A stretch of 34,566 nt of DNA from Candidatus Aerophobota bacterium. Its GTDB lineage: Bacteria > Aerophobota > Aerophobia > Aerophobales > B3-G15. A program made the translations under genes and the position numbers. Location: NCBI GenBank assembly GCA_030615365.1, contig JAUWZM010000024.1, positions 1-34,566 of the forward strand, in the 5' to 3' direction. Below are positions 24,826 to 33,287 of the stretch, in pieces. Every line of letters starts with the position of its first letter. Position 1 is the first letter of the stretch. Below the pieces are notes generated by a model, which was given only the letters and a program-made list of their open reading frames with translations, was not told the DNA's origin and ran no database searches.

Positions 24826-25560
24826 TTAGTGTTTTCCCAGCAGGGGAACAAATCTTACCGGGATAATATTGCGAGATATAATTTTACCATCTTTTTTCTC
24901 AATGAGCATAAGGGTTTGAACTAAGAAAGGCGGCCCTACAGGAATGCACATTCTTCCACCCTCTTTTAGCTGTTCAAGAAGGGGAGGAGGGACATAACCG
25001 GCGGCACAGGTAACAATTATACAGTCAAAGGGAGCATTCTCTTGCCATCCGTAGTAACCGTCAGCTACTTTTACTGTTGTATTATTATAGCCTAAATCCT
25101 GTAGTCTTTCTTTAGCAGAGGTTCCCAGTTCCTCAAATATTTCAATAGTATAGACTTTTTTCACTATCACGGCAAGAACTGCTGCCTGATATCCAGAACC
25201 TGTTCCCACTTCTAAAACTCTATCTTCTTTTTTTGGTTCCAATAGCTCGCTCATCAATGCCACAATGTAGGGCTGAGAAATGGTCTGTCCGCATTCTATA
25301 GGAAGAGGTGTATCCTTATACGCATAAGGTTTGTACTCATCAGAGACAAATTCATGCCTGGGGACCTTTCTCATTGCCTCTAAAACTTCCTTGTTCTTCA
25401 CTCCCCTGGCCTCAATTTGCTCGGCTACCATTCTTTCTCGCTCGGTAAATCTTTCTCTTTGGGTAAGTTCTTCCCGGGGTTTCAATAAAAACCAGAGTAG
25501 CAAAGTGCCAATCAAAGCTAAAGCCAGTATAATGAGTATAAATCTTACAGGCTTAGACAT
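24826..25560 (-). CDS. pcm: Protein-L-isoaspartate O-methyltransferase, membrane-anchored
   Basis: A 244-residue protein. An N-terminal hydrophobic segment (residues 7-26) is followed by a complete Pcm domain. It includes VPRHEFV (66-72), the GQTISQPYIVALM signature (91-103), the SAM-binding VLEVGTGSGYQAA (115-127) and IIVTCAAGYVPPPLLEQLKEGG. Pcm methylates isoaspartyl residues in damaged proteins to start their repair. The anchor suggests it acts at the membrane or, if the segment is a signal peptide, outside the cytoplasm. It is the first gene of a leftward two-gene operon with the spermidine-synthase-like gene. Confidence 0.93.
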   Translation of the reverse strand: MSKPVRFILIILALALIGTLLLWFLLKPREELTQRERFTERERMVAEQIEARGVKNKEVLEAMRKVPRHEFVSDEYKPYAYKDTPLPIECGQTISQPYIVALMSELLEPKKEDRVLEVGTGSGYQAAVLAVIVKKVYTIEIFEELGTSAKERLQDLGYNNTTVKVADGYYGWQENAPFDCIIVTCAAGYVPPPLLEQLKEGGRMCIPVGPPFLVQTLMLIEKKDGKIISRNIIPVRFVPLLGKH

Positions 25561-25616
25561 GTTTTTGCCTCAAAAACAGTGATTTCTTTTTAATTAGTGA
25601 CCGAGCCGTTACTTTA

Positions 25617-25644
25617 ATTATATAGTTTTTCCTAAAAAAGTAAA
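25617..25644 (-). promoter_or_regulatory. Possible promoter of the pcm operon
   Basis: On the - strand TTTACT (25639-25644) is followed after 16 nt by TATAAT (25617-25622), about 57 nt before the pcm start. The -10 is perfect, the -35 matches four of six. Confidence 0.45.
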
Positions 25645-25675
25645 AAGAAATATGGGTCTATGTCAAAACCTGCGT

Positions 25676-25706
25676 AGAACAGGTGCAATCAAGATGCAAC
25701 CTACAA
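25676..25706. repeat. Decayed REP-like hairpin between pcm and valS
   Basis: GTAG (25676-25679) and CTAC (25703-25706) flank a hairpin with stem AGGTGCA against TGC-A-ACCT. It resembles the GTAG-footed hairpins at 7061 and 30813 and looks worn. It lies just upstream of the valS promoter. Confidence 0.5.
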
Positions 25707-25720
25707 GATTGGTGGTTGTC

Positions 25721-25749
25721 TTGACTATTCTCTATCTCTACTGTAAGAT
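25721..25749 (+). promoter_or_regulatory. Promoter of the valS operon
   Basis: TTGACT (25721-25726), 17 nt, TAAGAT (25744-25749), 22 nt upstream of the valS ATG. The leader is too short for a T-box riboswitch, and no T-box motif is seen. Confidence 0.6.
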
Positions 25750-25771
25750 ATAAAATTAAAAGGGTGAGTTT

Positions 25772-28429
25772 ATGGAAAAAAGATACAATCCAGGGACTGT
25801 AGAGAAAAAGTGGGAGAAGCATTGGGAAGACAAGGACTATTTTTCTCCTCAAGAGGGGAAAGAGAAGTCTGTTTTTTCTATGGTTATGCCTCCTCCCAAC
25901 GTGACAGGAATTTTGCATATGGGTCATGCGTTTAACTCTACACTTCAGGATATTGTAGTTAGATTTAAACGTCTGCAGGGATATGAAGTTCTTTGGATTC
26001 CAGGAATAGACCATGCCGGCATAGCTACTCAGAATGTAGTTGAAAAACAGCTCGCTCGAGAGGGATTGGATAGAGATAAGCTCGGGAGAGAAAAGTTTGT
26101 AGAAAAAGTTTGGCAATGGAAGGAAAAATACGGAGAGAGAATCTTCGCTCAACTTAAAAGCCTGGGAGTGTCCTGCAGTTGGAAAGATAAATCCTTTACT
26201 ATGGATACGCATCACTACCAGGCCGTATGCGAAGCTTTTGTGAGATTATATCAGCAAGGATATATCTATCGGGGAAACTATATAATTAACTGGTGTCCCC
26301 GCTGCCAAACAGCCTTATCTGACATTGAGGTAGAACACACAGAACTAAAGGGAAAACTTCACTATATACGCTATCCTTTTAAGATTAATAAAAAATCTCC
26401 TCAAGATAAGACTCAAAAGTTCCTGGTGGTGGCTACTACCAGACCAGAAACTATGCTGGGAGATACGGCAGTAGCGGTAAATCCTCAAGATAAACGATTT
26501 AAAAACATGAAAGGAAAAATCCTTATCCTGCCTTTAGTGGGAAGAGAAATTCCTTTAATCTACGATGACCATGTAGACCCGAAATTTGGAACGGGTGCTC
26601 TTAAAGTTACCCCAGCTCATAGTTATGATGATTTTTTGATTAGTCAGAGACACAATCTTGCTGTTATTAATATACTTAACAGAGACGCTACTATAAATGA
26701 AAATGGAGGTAAATATCAGGGACTGGCTATATACGAAGTGAGAGATAGGGTGCTAAATGATTTGAAAATACAGGGCTATATAGAGAAAGTTGAGGATTAC
26801 ACGTACAGGGTTGGACATTGTTACCGCTGTGGTACACCAATAGAGCCTTACCTTTCCCGCCAGTGGTTTATTAAAATGAAAGATTTAGCCCGGGAGGCTA
26901 TAAGGGCAGTAAAGAGAAGAGAAATTAAATTTACTCCTTCCTACTGGGGAAAGAGCTATTTTAACTGGCTGGAAAATATCCACGATTGGTGCATATCTCG
27001 CCAGATCTGGTGGGGACATCAAATTCCGGTTTGGTACTGCCGGGGATGCGAAGAGATAATTGTTTCTACATCTATCCCCATCGAGTGCCCTCAATGCAGC
27101 TCAACCGAGCTAAAACAAGAGAAGGATGTGTTAGATACCTGGTTTTCCTCAAGCCTTTGGCCATTTTCTACCTTAGGGTGGCCCAATGGGGATGAGAAAT
27201 TCAACAGATTCTATCCTACTTCTCTTTTATGCAGTGGATGGGACATTCTCTTTTTCTGGGTGGCAAGGATGGTAATGATGGGATTGAAGTTCACTGAAAA
27301 GGTTCCCTTTCATCAGGTTTATATTCATCCCTTAATAGGAGATGAGGGGGGAGAGAAGATGAGTAAGTCCAGGGGAAATGTTGTGGATCCTCTCAAAATG
27401 ATGGAAAAATACGGAACGGATGCGTTTAGATTTTCCTTAGTAGCCCTTAAAACAGAGACACCCTATCTTCGTTTTTCTGAGGACAGAGTAAAAGGATACA
27501 GAAATTTTGCCAATAAGATATGGAATGCCTCCCGTTTCTGCCTGATGAACTTAAAGGATTTTGTTCCCTCAGGTGAATTGGAAGACCTTGAACTTAAAGA
27601 TCTTTGCGATAGATGGATTGTGTCCTGTTTTAGTAAAACAGTGAGAGAAGTTACAGAACAATTAGAAAGGTTTGAATTTCCCCAGGCTGCTCAACTTCTC
27701 TATCAGTTTATCTGGGGAGAGTTCTGTGACTGGTATATAGAATTGGTAAAACCCCGCCTGGAAGAAAAAGATGCCAGCTCTCGCTATGTTGCCCAATTTA
27801 TTCTTTATTGGGTTTTAAGGGGAACACTAAAACTTCTTCATCCCTTTATGCCTTTTATCACCGAGGAGATCTATCAGCTTTTGCCAGAAAAACGGGAAGA
27901 AAAGGAAAGCATTATGGTCTCTTCCTGGCCAGAATGGGGCAAAGAGGATGTGCAGGCTGAGGAAGAAATGGAATTTTTAATGCAAATTATTAGTGAGATT
28001 AGAGGGATTAAATCAGGAGTAGGAATTCCCCCTCAAACCCGAGTGGATCCTTTTATTAAAGATCCTCATGATGAAAATTTGGTCATTTTAAGGGAAAACT
28101 CCTCCTATATTAAAAATTTGGTAAAAGCCAATCAACTTTTCATAGGGAAAGATATATCCAGGCCTGAGCTGTCAGCTTCCTCGGTGGTGGGTAGCACAGA
28201 AATATTTCTTCCGCTGAAGGGATTGGTTAAAATAAAGGAGGAAAGGCAGAGGTTAAAGATTAATTTAAAAAAAGTTAATGAGCAAGTTGGCCATGTTTCA
28301 AAGAAGCTCTCATCCCTGGATTTTTTAAAGAAAGCTCCTCCCGAGATAGTGAAAAAGGAAAAGAAGAGAAGAAAAGAACTGGAACTGTCCAGGGAAAAGC
28401 TAAGCCGGTGGTTGGAGGAAATTAGATGA
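25772..28429 (+). CDS. valS: Valyl-tRNA synthetase
   Basis: A full-length 885-residue class I aminoacyl-tRNA synthetase that charges tRNA-Val. The HIGH-type motif is HMGH (49-52) after PPPNVTGIL. The editing (CP1) domain spans about 200-340, with TTRPETMLGDTAVAV. Zinc-type cysteine pairs lie in the CP region (CPRCQTALSDIE, CYRCGTPIEP, CRGCEE...CPQC). KMSKS is at 529-533, the anticodon-binding helical domain follows, and a C-terminal coiled-coil arm (about 815-885, rich in K and E) ends the protein, as in bacterial ValS. GGGTGA precedes the ATG. The stop overlaps the next start (ATGA). Confidence 0.98.
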   Translation: MEKRYNPGTVEKKWEKHWEDKDYFSPQEGKEKSVFSMVMPPPNVTGILHMGHAFNSTLQDIVVRFKRLQGYEVLWIPGIDHAGIATQNVVEKQLAREGLDRDKLGREKFVEKVWQWKEKYGERIFAQLKSLGVSCSWKDKSFTMDTHHYQAVCEAFVRLYQQGYIYRGNYIINWCPRCQTALSDIEVEHTELKGKLHYIRYPFKINKKSPQDKTQKFLVVATTRPETMLGDTAVAVNPQDKRFKNMKGKILILPLVGREIPLIYDDHVDPKFGTGALKVTPAHSYDDFLISQRHNLAVINILNRDATINENGGKYQGLAIYEVRDRVLNDLKIQGYIEKVEDYTYRVGHCYRCGTPIEPYLSRQWFIKMKDLAREAIRAVKRREIKFTPSYWGKSYFNWLENIHDWCISRQIWWGHQIPVWYCRGCEEIIVSTSIPIECPQCSSTELKQEKDVLDTWFSSSLWPFSTLGWPNGDEKFNRFYPTSLLCSGWDILFFWVARMVMMGLKFTEKVPFHQVYIHPLIGDEGGEKMSKSRGNVVDPLKMMEKYGTDAFRFSLVALKTETPYLRFSEDRVKGYRNFANKIWNASRFCLMNLKDFVPSGELEDLELKDLCDRWIVSCFSKTVREVTEQLERFEFPQAAQLLYQFIWGEFCDWYIELVKPRLEEKDASSRYVAQFILYWVLRGTLKLLHPFMPFITEEIYQLLPEKREEKESIMVSSWPEWGKEDVQAEEEMEFLMQIISEIRGIKSGVGIPPQTRVDPFIKDPHDENLVILRENSSYIKNLVKANQLFIGKDISRPELSASSVVGSTEIFLPLKGLVKIKEERQRLKINLKKVNEQVGHVSKKLSSLDFLKKAPPEIVKKEKKRRKELELSREKLSRWLEEIR

Positions 28430-29361
28430 AAGAGGAAGTGAAGCGAAGCCTGACCAAAGATATGCAAATTGGAGGCCAGGCTGTCATAGAGGGTGTAATG
28501 ATGCGCTCTCCAGGATATATTTCCGTGGCTGTGCGAAAGGCTAACGGAGAGATCGTAGTGAAAAGGGACCCTTATGTATCCCTTTTGAAAAGGTATAAAT
28601 TCTTAAATATCCCTATAATTAGAGGAGTAGTAGTTTTAATTGAAACTCTATATATTGGAGTGAAAACTCTCACCTTCTCTGCCGATGTAGCTATTCAGGA
28701 AGAAGAGGATGAGGAGGTAGGATCCAGTCCTGAAAAAGGAAAAAAGAAGGAAGTTTTTACCACTTTATGGTTAATTCTTACAGTTTTCCTTGGCGTCGCT
28801 CTTTCCCTTCTTCTTTTCTTTTATTTGCCCTTAGTTTTAACTGGTTTTTTTAGCATTAAACAGGGATTTTTATTTACTCTTGCGAGTGGATTGATAAGGC
28901 TGGCAATTTTTCTTCTTTATATTTGGTTAATAACTCTGTGGAAAAGCATGAGGAGAATATTTGAATATCATGGGGCCGAACACAAGAGCATTTTTACCCT
29001 TGAGGCAGGTGAGGAACTTATCCTTGAAAATGCCAGAAAGTATTCCACTCATCATCCAAGATGCGGAACTAACTTTCTTTTGATAGTAATGATAGTAAGC
29101 ATAGCGGTTTTTATCTTTTTTCCAAGACCTTATACTTTGGTGGATCGCTTATTTAGACTACTTTTTGTTCCCTTGATTGCCGGTGTGTCCTATGAATTAG
29201 TAAAGCTATGCGGAAAAAAGAGAGATAATAAATTGGTAAGAGCTTTAACTGCTCCTGGTTTATGGTTGCAAAGATTAACTACCAAGGAGCCAGACGATGA
29301 GCAGCTCCAGACAGCTATAACAGCTTTGAAAAGTTCATTAAACAGAGAGAATCAGACTTAG
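28426..29361 (+). CDS. DUF1385 family membrane protein (YqhQ-like)
   Basis: A 311-residue protein with the DUF1385 signature IGGQAVIEGVMMRSP (residues 16-30), a hydrophobic helical hairpin region with about four membrane segments (105-185 and 215-260), and the conserved YHGAEHKSIFTLE and HHPRCGTNFLL. B. subtilis YqhQ belongs to this family; as far as I know its biochemical role is not settled. The start overlaps the valS stop by 4 nt, and an aminotransferase gene follows after 26 nt, so the three form one operon. In other bacteria DUF1385 genes tend to sit beside prfA or rpmE; here the partner is valS. Confidence 0.92.
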   Translation: MKEEVKRSLTKDMQIGGQAVIEGVMMRSPGYISVAVRKANGEIVVKRDPYVSLLKRYKFLNIPIIRGVVVLIETLYIGVKTLTFSADVAIQEEEDEEVGSSPEKGKKKEVFTTLWLILTVFLGVALSLLLFFYLPLVLTGFFSIKQGFLFTLASGLIRLAIFLLYIWLITLWKSMRRIFEYHGAEHKSIFTLEAGEELILENARKYSTHHPRCGTNFLLIVMIVSIAVFIFFPRPYTLVDRLFRLLFVPLIAGVSYELVKLCGKKRDNKLVRALTAPGLWLQRLTTKEPDDEQLQTAITALKSSLNRENQT

Positions 29362-29387
29362 AAGAATAAATTAGGAGAGGTACCCTG

Positions 29388-30578
29388 ATGCAAATAGCAG
29401 AAAGAGTAGGAAGATTGGGAACTGAAACTGCTTTTGAGGTTTTATCCCAGGTAAACAAACTTAGAAAAGAGGGAAAGGATATTATAAGTTTTGGTATCGG
29501 AGAGCCCGATTTTAATACCCCTCAGAATATTAAAGATGCGGGAATAAAGGCAATTGAAAATAATTATACCCATTATAGCCTTTCGGCTGGAATTCTCCCT
29601 TTAAGAGAATCAATTGCTCGTTATATTTCTAAAACCAGAGGTATTAAGGTAGGCCCTGATGAGGTGGTAGTTGCACCAGGGGCGAAGCTAATAATTTTTA
29701 ATAGCATTCTTTCCTGTATTAACAAGGGAGACGAGGTAATATATCCAAATCCGGGATATCCAATCTATGAGTCGGTTGTAAATTTTGTAGGTGGGAAACC
29801 AGTTCCTCTTCCCCTCTTAGAGGAGAAGAATTTTAGCTTTGATGGAGAGGATTTGCAGGAGAAAGTAACTTCAAAGACAAAAATGATTATCATTAACTCA
29901 CCACAGAATCCTACTGGTGGTGTCCTGAGTTATGATGATTTAAAAACTATTGCGAAAATAGCCATTCAAAATGATATTTGGGTGCTCTCCGACGAGCTTT
30001 ACTCCAGGATAATCTATGATGGAAAGTTCCAAAGTATTGTCTCTATCCCTGAAATGAAGGAGAGGACAATTTTGGTTGATGGATTCTCCAAGGTTTACGC
30101 TATGACTGGTTGGCAGTTGGGATTTGGAGTAATGGATAAAACCCTGGCCACTCCTATGGTGAGAATGGAAACAAATGTTGTTTCCTGCCCGGCAACATTT
30201 ACTCAATATGCAGGGATAGAAGCTCTGGAAGGTCCACAGGATGAGCCATTAGCTATGGTAAGAGAATTTAAGGAAAGAAGAGATATTATTTATGAAGGAT
30301 TAAATGACATTAAAGGGATTAAGTGCTTAAAACCCCAGGGGGCCTTTTACATATACCCAAATGTAACTGAGGCTTGCCGAAATCTTAATCTATCAGGCTC
30401 AGAGGAATTTCAACGCTATTTGTTATACCAGGGAGGAGTAGCGGTGCTCAGCAGAAGCTGCTTTGGTCAAAGGAATAAAGGAGAAAAGGAAGAATACGTG
30501 AGGGTCTCCTATGCAACCTCAAAAGAGAATATACGAAAGGGACTGAAAAGAATCAAGAAGGCTGTTGAGACCTATTAA
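29388..30578 (+). CDS. Class I/II PLP-dependent aminotransferase (aspartate aminotransferase-like)
   Basis: A 396-residue fold-type I enzyme. ISFGIGEPDFNTP (33-45) binds substrate, NPTGG (175-179) and SDELYSRIIYDG (201-212) contact the cofactor, and the Schiff-base lysine is K235 in DGFSKVYAMTGWQLGF. R373 or a neighbour in EYVRVSYATS probably binds the substrate carboxylate. It exchanges amino groups between amino and keto acids; aspartate, alanine or aromatic acids are all possible substrates in this subgroup. GGAGAGG lies 8-9 nt before the ATG. Third gene of the valS operon. Length and motifs are normal. Confidence 0.93.
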   Translation: MQIAERVGRLGTETAFEVLSQVNKLRKEGKDIISFGIGEPDFNTPQNIKDAGIKAIENNYTHYSLSAGILPLRESIARYISKTRGIKVGPDEVVVAPGAKLIIFNSILSCINKGDEVIYPNPGYPIYESVVNFVGGKPVPLPLLEEKNFSFDGEDLQEKVTSKTKMIIINSPQNPTGGVLSYDDLKTIAKIAIQNDIWVLSDELYSRIIYDGKFQSIVSIPEMKERTILVDGFSKVYAMTGWQLGFGVMDKTLATPMVRMETNVVSCPATFTQYAGIEALEGPQDEPLAMVREFKERRDIIYEGLNDIKGIKCLKPQGAFYIYPNVTEACRNLNLSGSEEFQRYLLYQGGVAVLSRSCFGQRNKGEKEEYVRVSYATSKENIRKGLKRIKKAVETY

Positions 30579-30618
30579 AGGGAAGAGAAAACCCAGATTT
30601 GGTAAGAAAAAGCGCAAT

Positions 30619-30647
30619 TTGACAAAAAGAAACTGAGGTATTATAAT
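30619..30647 (+). promoter_or_regulatory. Perfect consensus sigma-70-type promoter
   Basis: TTGACA (30619-30624), exactly 17 nt, TATAAT (30642-30647). It is the strongest-looking promoter in the window, yet the next gene starts 355 nt downstream, beyond a terminator-like hairpin. Confidence 0.75.
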
Positions 30648-30812
30648 ATTAGTAATGAAGTTATATTCTTGGCAAGAAAAGGGCTAAAAATAGGGCCAGA
30701 TAAGGAAGTAAGTGATAAGAAAATGAATAGGTCCATTAGCCTCAAGAAAAGAAAAGCTTTTCAAGAAAGTAATAGTTTGGCTTTTCTAAAATTCTTCTTT
30801 TCTTTGTCAATT

Positions 30813-30866
30813 GTAGTTGTCCAATTCATTGGGCGGTTTTAATGCGCCGATAAATCGGCAAGCTAC
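30813..30866. repeat. REP pair (BIME-like element)
   Basis: GTAG (30813-30816), hairpin CCAAT-TC-ATTGG (30821-30832), a T-rich linker, hairpin GCCGA-TAAA-TCGGC (30846-30859), then CTAC (30863-30866). Two GTAG-footed hairpins facing each other make the standard BIME layout. Confidence 0.65.
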
Positions 30867-30877
30867 AGCAATGACAA

Positions 30878-30898
30878 GCGAGGAGCCTCGCATTTTTT
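30878..30898 (+). terminator. Intrinsic terminator
   Basis: GCGAG (30878-30882), loop GAGC, CTCGC (30887-30891), then ATTTTTT (six T at 30893-30898). The stem is short but GC-rich. Confidence 0.55.
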
Positions 30899-31001
30899 AG
30901 AGAAACTTACCTGTTACTCAAGATAAGGAGAGGCCAAGGATTAGTCTTTTTTTTGAGAGCTTCCCGGGGAAAATGAGCCAAGCCTTAGAAATAAGGAGAA
31001 T

Positions 31002-32240
31002 ATGATGGAAGAATTTATCTGGTTATCAAATCCACCGAAGAGCATTCCCTTTAAACCATCCGAACAAATCAAAGCCATTGCCTTTACAGGAAAACATGTA
31101 GAATATACAAACGCTGATACCTGGTATCCTTCATGGGCTTCAGATGGAAATATGTATTCTCCATGGACAGACGGAAGGATAGGAGAAGATGCTTGCACCT
31201 CGGCCAGTCTTAAATTTCGGCTTAACATGATAAGACGAGAAGATGTTAAGGAAGAACTGATTGAATCTATAATAAAGAGTTATGATTCTAAGAGATTTCC
31301 TGCTACTGGAAATGCAAAAATAGTGGGAGATGATCCAATGGACCTGCAAGTAGTAAATTTAGGAATTCACAGTGCACCTGCAGATCCCTATGGAGGTCGT
31401 TATCCCTGCGGTAGCTTAGTACATAATGGAATATGGTACTATGGAACATACTGCTTAGATACCTCAGATGAAGGAAGAGGACCATCACCAGCATTAACAA
31501 CGTGGGATACCTTAGGTCCTTTTGTTGGATTTCGCATCTCTAAAGATTTTGGCAAAACCTGGATTGAAACTCAACATACGCCAGAGGAGTCATTATTCAA
31601 AGAGAGCGGTAAAAAAGGGGCCAAAGTTAAAATTGGCACACCACACTTTGTTGATTTTGGTAAAAACATGGAATATTCACCGGATGGGAAAGCCTATCTT
31701 GTTGGTCACGGAGCAGTTCGATCCGATGCTCATTCAGGTTGGATTGTTGGAGATCAAATCTATTTAGTCAGAGTTACACCTTCTATTAACAGTATCAATA
31801 ATATGTCGAAATACGAATTTTTTGCCGGGAATAATGAGAAGGAAGAGCCAATTTGGAGCAAGGAATTTAAAAACATTAAGCCCCTGATTGAATGGGATAA
31901 TCACTGTGGTTGTGTCACTATGACCTACAATGCTCCTTTGAAAAAATATTTAATGTGTGTGGCTGATGCTTACCCACAAAACGGGCCATATAATACATAT
32001 ATTCTGGAAGCAGATAAGATCAATGGTCCCTGGAAGCTGGTAGTGTTTATGGAGAAATTTGGGGGACAGGGATACTTTGTTAATATACCATCGAAATTTA
32101 TAAGCAGTGATGGTAAATCTGCCTGGTTGTGTTATTCGGCTAATTGGACCAGGGGTCTGGAGCCAATAAAGTGGGAAACGAAACCAATTGGAAGTGGGTA
32201 TGGAATGTGTCTTCAGGAGATCAAGTTTGTTGGGATATAA
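31002..32240 (+). CDS. Predicted beta-propeller protein, glycosidase-like (DUF4185/GH43-like)
   Basis: A 412-residue protein without a signal peptide. Repeated short beta-strand motifs with W, D and G suggest a five-bladed propeller like DUF4185 and GH43/GH32-type proteins: TWYPSWASDGNMYSPWTDG (about 46-64), LVHNGIWYYGTYC, VGFRISKDFGKTW (an Asp-box-like SxDxGxTW turn), PHFVDFGKNMEYSPDGKAYL, DNHCGCVTMTYNAPLKKYL and AWLCYSANWTRG. It probably acts on or binds a carbohydrate; the catalytic residues cannot be assigned by eye. AAGGAG lies 3 nt before this ATG and 6 nt before a second ATG at 31005, which is the likelier start. It is followed after 86 nt by two sugar permease genes, so it may process the imported glycan. 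Confidence 0.7.
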   Translation: MMEEFIWLSNPPKSIPFKPSEQIKAIAFTGKHVEYTNADTWYPSWASDGNMYSPWTDGRIGEDACTSASLKFRLNMIRREDVKEELIESIIKSYDSKRFPATGNAKIVGDDPMDLQVVNLGIHSAPADPYGGRYPCGSLVHNGIWYYGTYCLDTSDEGRGPSPALTTWDTLGPFVGFRISKDFGKTWIETQHTPEESLFKESGKKGAKVKIGTPHFVDFGKNMEYSPDGKAYLVGHGAVRSDAHSGWIVGDQIYLVRVTPSINSINNMSKYEFFAGNNEKEEPIWSKEFKNIKPLIEWDNHCGCVTMTYNAPLKKYLMCVADAYPQNGPYNTYILEADKINGPWKLVVFMEKFGGQGYFVNIPSKFISSDGKSAWLCYSANWTRGLEPIKWETKPIGSGYGMCLQEIKFVGI

Positions 32241-32326
32241 AGCAGTAGAGCTGATTTAAGAGCTAATTTCCTTCTTATAATTGTTCTTGAAAAGTTAATT
32301 ACTCTTTTCAGGAGGTTTCTACAAAA

Positions 32327-33256
32327 ATGAATCTCGTTAGTGCAAGGAATCAGATATCACGGGTGGTGAATTTTAAAAGAAAAAAAAGGTTAAGGACTTA
32401 TACTTACACTCCCTATATCTTTATTGCTCCTACGCTTGCATTTATAGCGGTTCTGATATTGTATCCGGTGATTTATGCGTTTGTAATAAGCTTTTTTAAC
32501 TGGCATCTATTAAAACAGGTACGTCCTTTTGTATGGCTGGGTAACTATGCAGATATTTTTAGAGATCGGGTATTTTGGATAAGCCTCAAGAACACTGTCT
32601 ATTTTGTGGTGGTGTACGTTGCCTTTGCAACTCTTTTTGGCTTAGCTTTGGCGGTACTCGCCCAGAGGATGGTTCCCCATCTGAGAATTTTGGTAAGAAG
32701 TGTGTGCTTTATACCTGTAATCGCTCCCCTGGTGGCTACGTCAATGATATGGATATGGTTGTATGAGCCCAAGTATGGGATACTCAACTACTTCCTCAAG
32801 TTTATCTCTTTGGGGCCGTACCGATGGTTAATAAGCCCCAAGAGTGCTATGAACTCTGTGATAATCTCTACCCTGTGGAAAAGCGTCGGGTTTAACATGG
32901 CTATATTCGTGGCCGGTCTTCTCAGTATACCTAAGATGTACTACGATGCAGCTAAGATCGATGGTGCTTCACCAATCAAGTCATTCTTATATATAACGCT
33001 TCCCATGCTGAGAGATGTCATTGTCTTTGTGCTTGTTGTAGGCATAATCGGCTCATTTAGGGTCTTCACCCAGACGTATATAATGACCCAAGGCGGACCG
33101 GGCACTGCTACCAAAACAATTGTGCTGGAGATATATTTCAGAGCTTTTCGCTATTTCCGTATGGGAAATGCTTCGGCTATGGCCTTTATCCTCTTTGGTA
33201 TCATTCTCTTGGTGACAGTGATTCAGCTCAAGGTATTTGGAAAAAGAAACATTTAG
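32327..33256 (+). CDS. Carbohydrate ABC transporter permease (MalF/UgpA type)
   Basis: A 309-residue inner-membrane protein with six predicted membrane segments (first at about 30-52). The EAA loop, which docks to the ATPase, is YYDAAKIDGASPIKSFLYITLP near residue 205. Members of this CUT1 group import oligosaccharides, disaccharides or glycerol phosphates with a binding protein and an ATPase. AGGAGG lies about 9 nt upstream. The second permease follows after a 31-nt gap. No binding protein or ATPase gene is present between 31002 and the window end. Confidence 0.94.
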   Translation: MNLVSARNQISRVVNFKRKKRLRTYTYTPYIFIAPTLAFIAVLILYPVIYAFVISFFNWHLLKQVRPFVWLGNYADIFRDRVFWISLKNTVYFVVVYVAFATLFGLALAVLAQRMVPHLRILVRSVCFIPVIAPLVATSMIWIWLYEPKYGILNYFLKFISLGPYRWLISPKSAMNSVIISTLWKSVGFNMAIFVAGLLSIPKMYYDAAKIDGASPIKSFLYITLPMLRDVIVFVLVVGIIGSFRVFTQTYIMTQGGPGTATKTIVLEIYFRAFRYFRMGNASAMAFILFGIILLVTVIQLKVFGKRNI

Positions 33257-33287
33257 TTCATCTAATCTGTTCAGGAGGAATAAAATA

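Larger units (their letters stand above)
30579..31001 (+). other. 423-nt intergenic region: promoter, small ORF, REP pair and terminator
   Basis: After the aminotransferase gene comes a perfect consensus promoter (30619-30647). A 39-codon frame follows (30723-30842, MNRSISLKKRKAFQESNS..., hydrophobic end, no good ribosome-binding site), with inverted AAGAAAAGAA and TTCTTTTCTT tracts, then a REP pair and a hairpin with a T-run. The transcript from about 30654 to 30898 could be a small RNA of roughly 245 nt or an attenuated leader of the gene at 31002. Confidence 0.5.

Noticed and set aside
25561..25771. T-box riboswitch upstream of valS
   Set aside because: The promoter is only 22 nt from the ATG and there is no T-box motif; the hairpin present has the GTAG/CTAC feet of a REP element.
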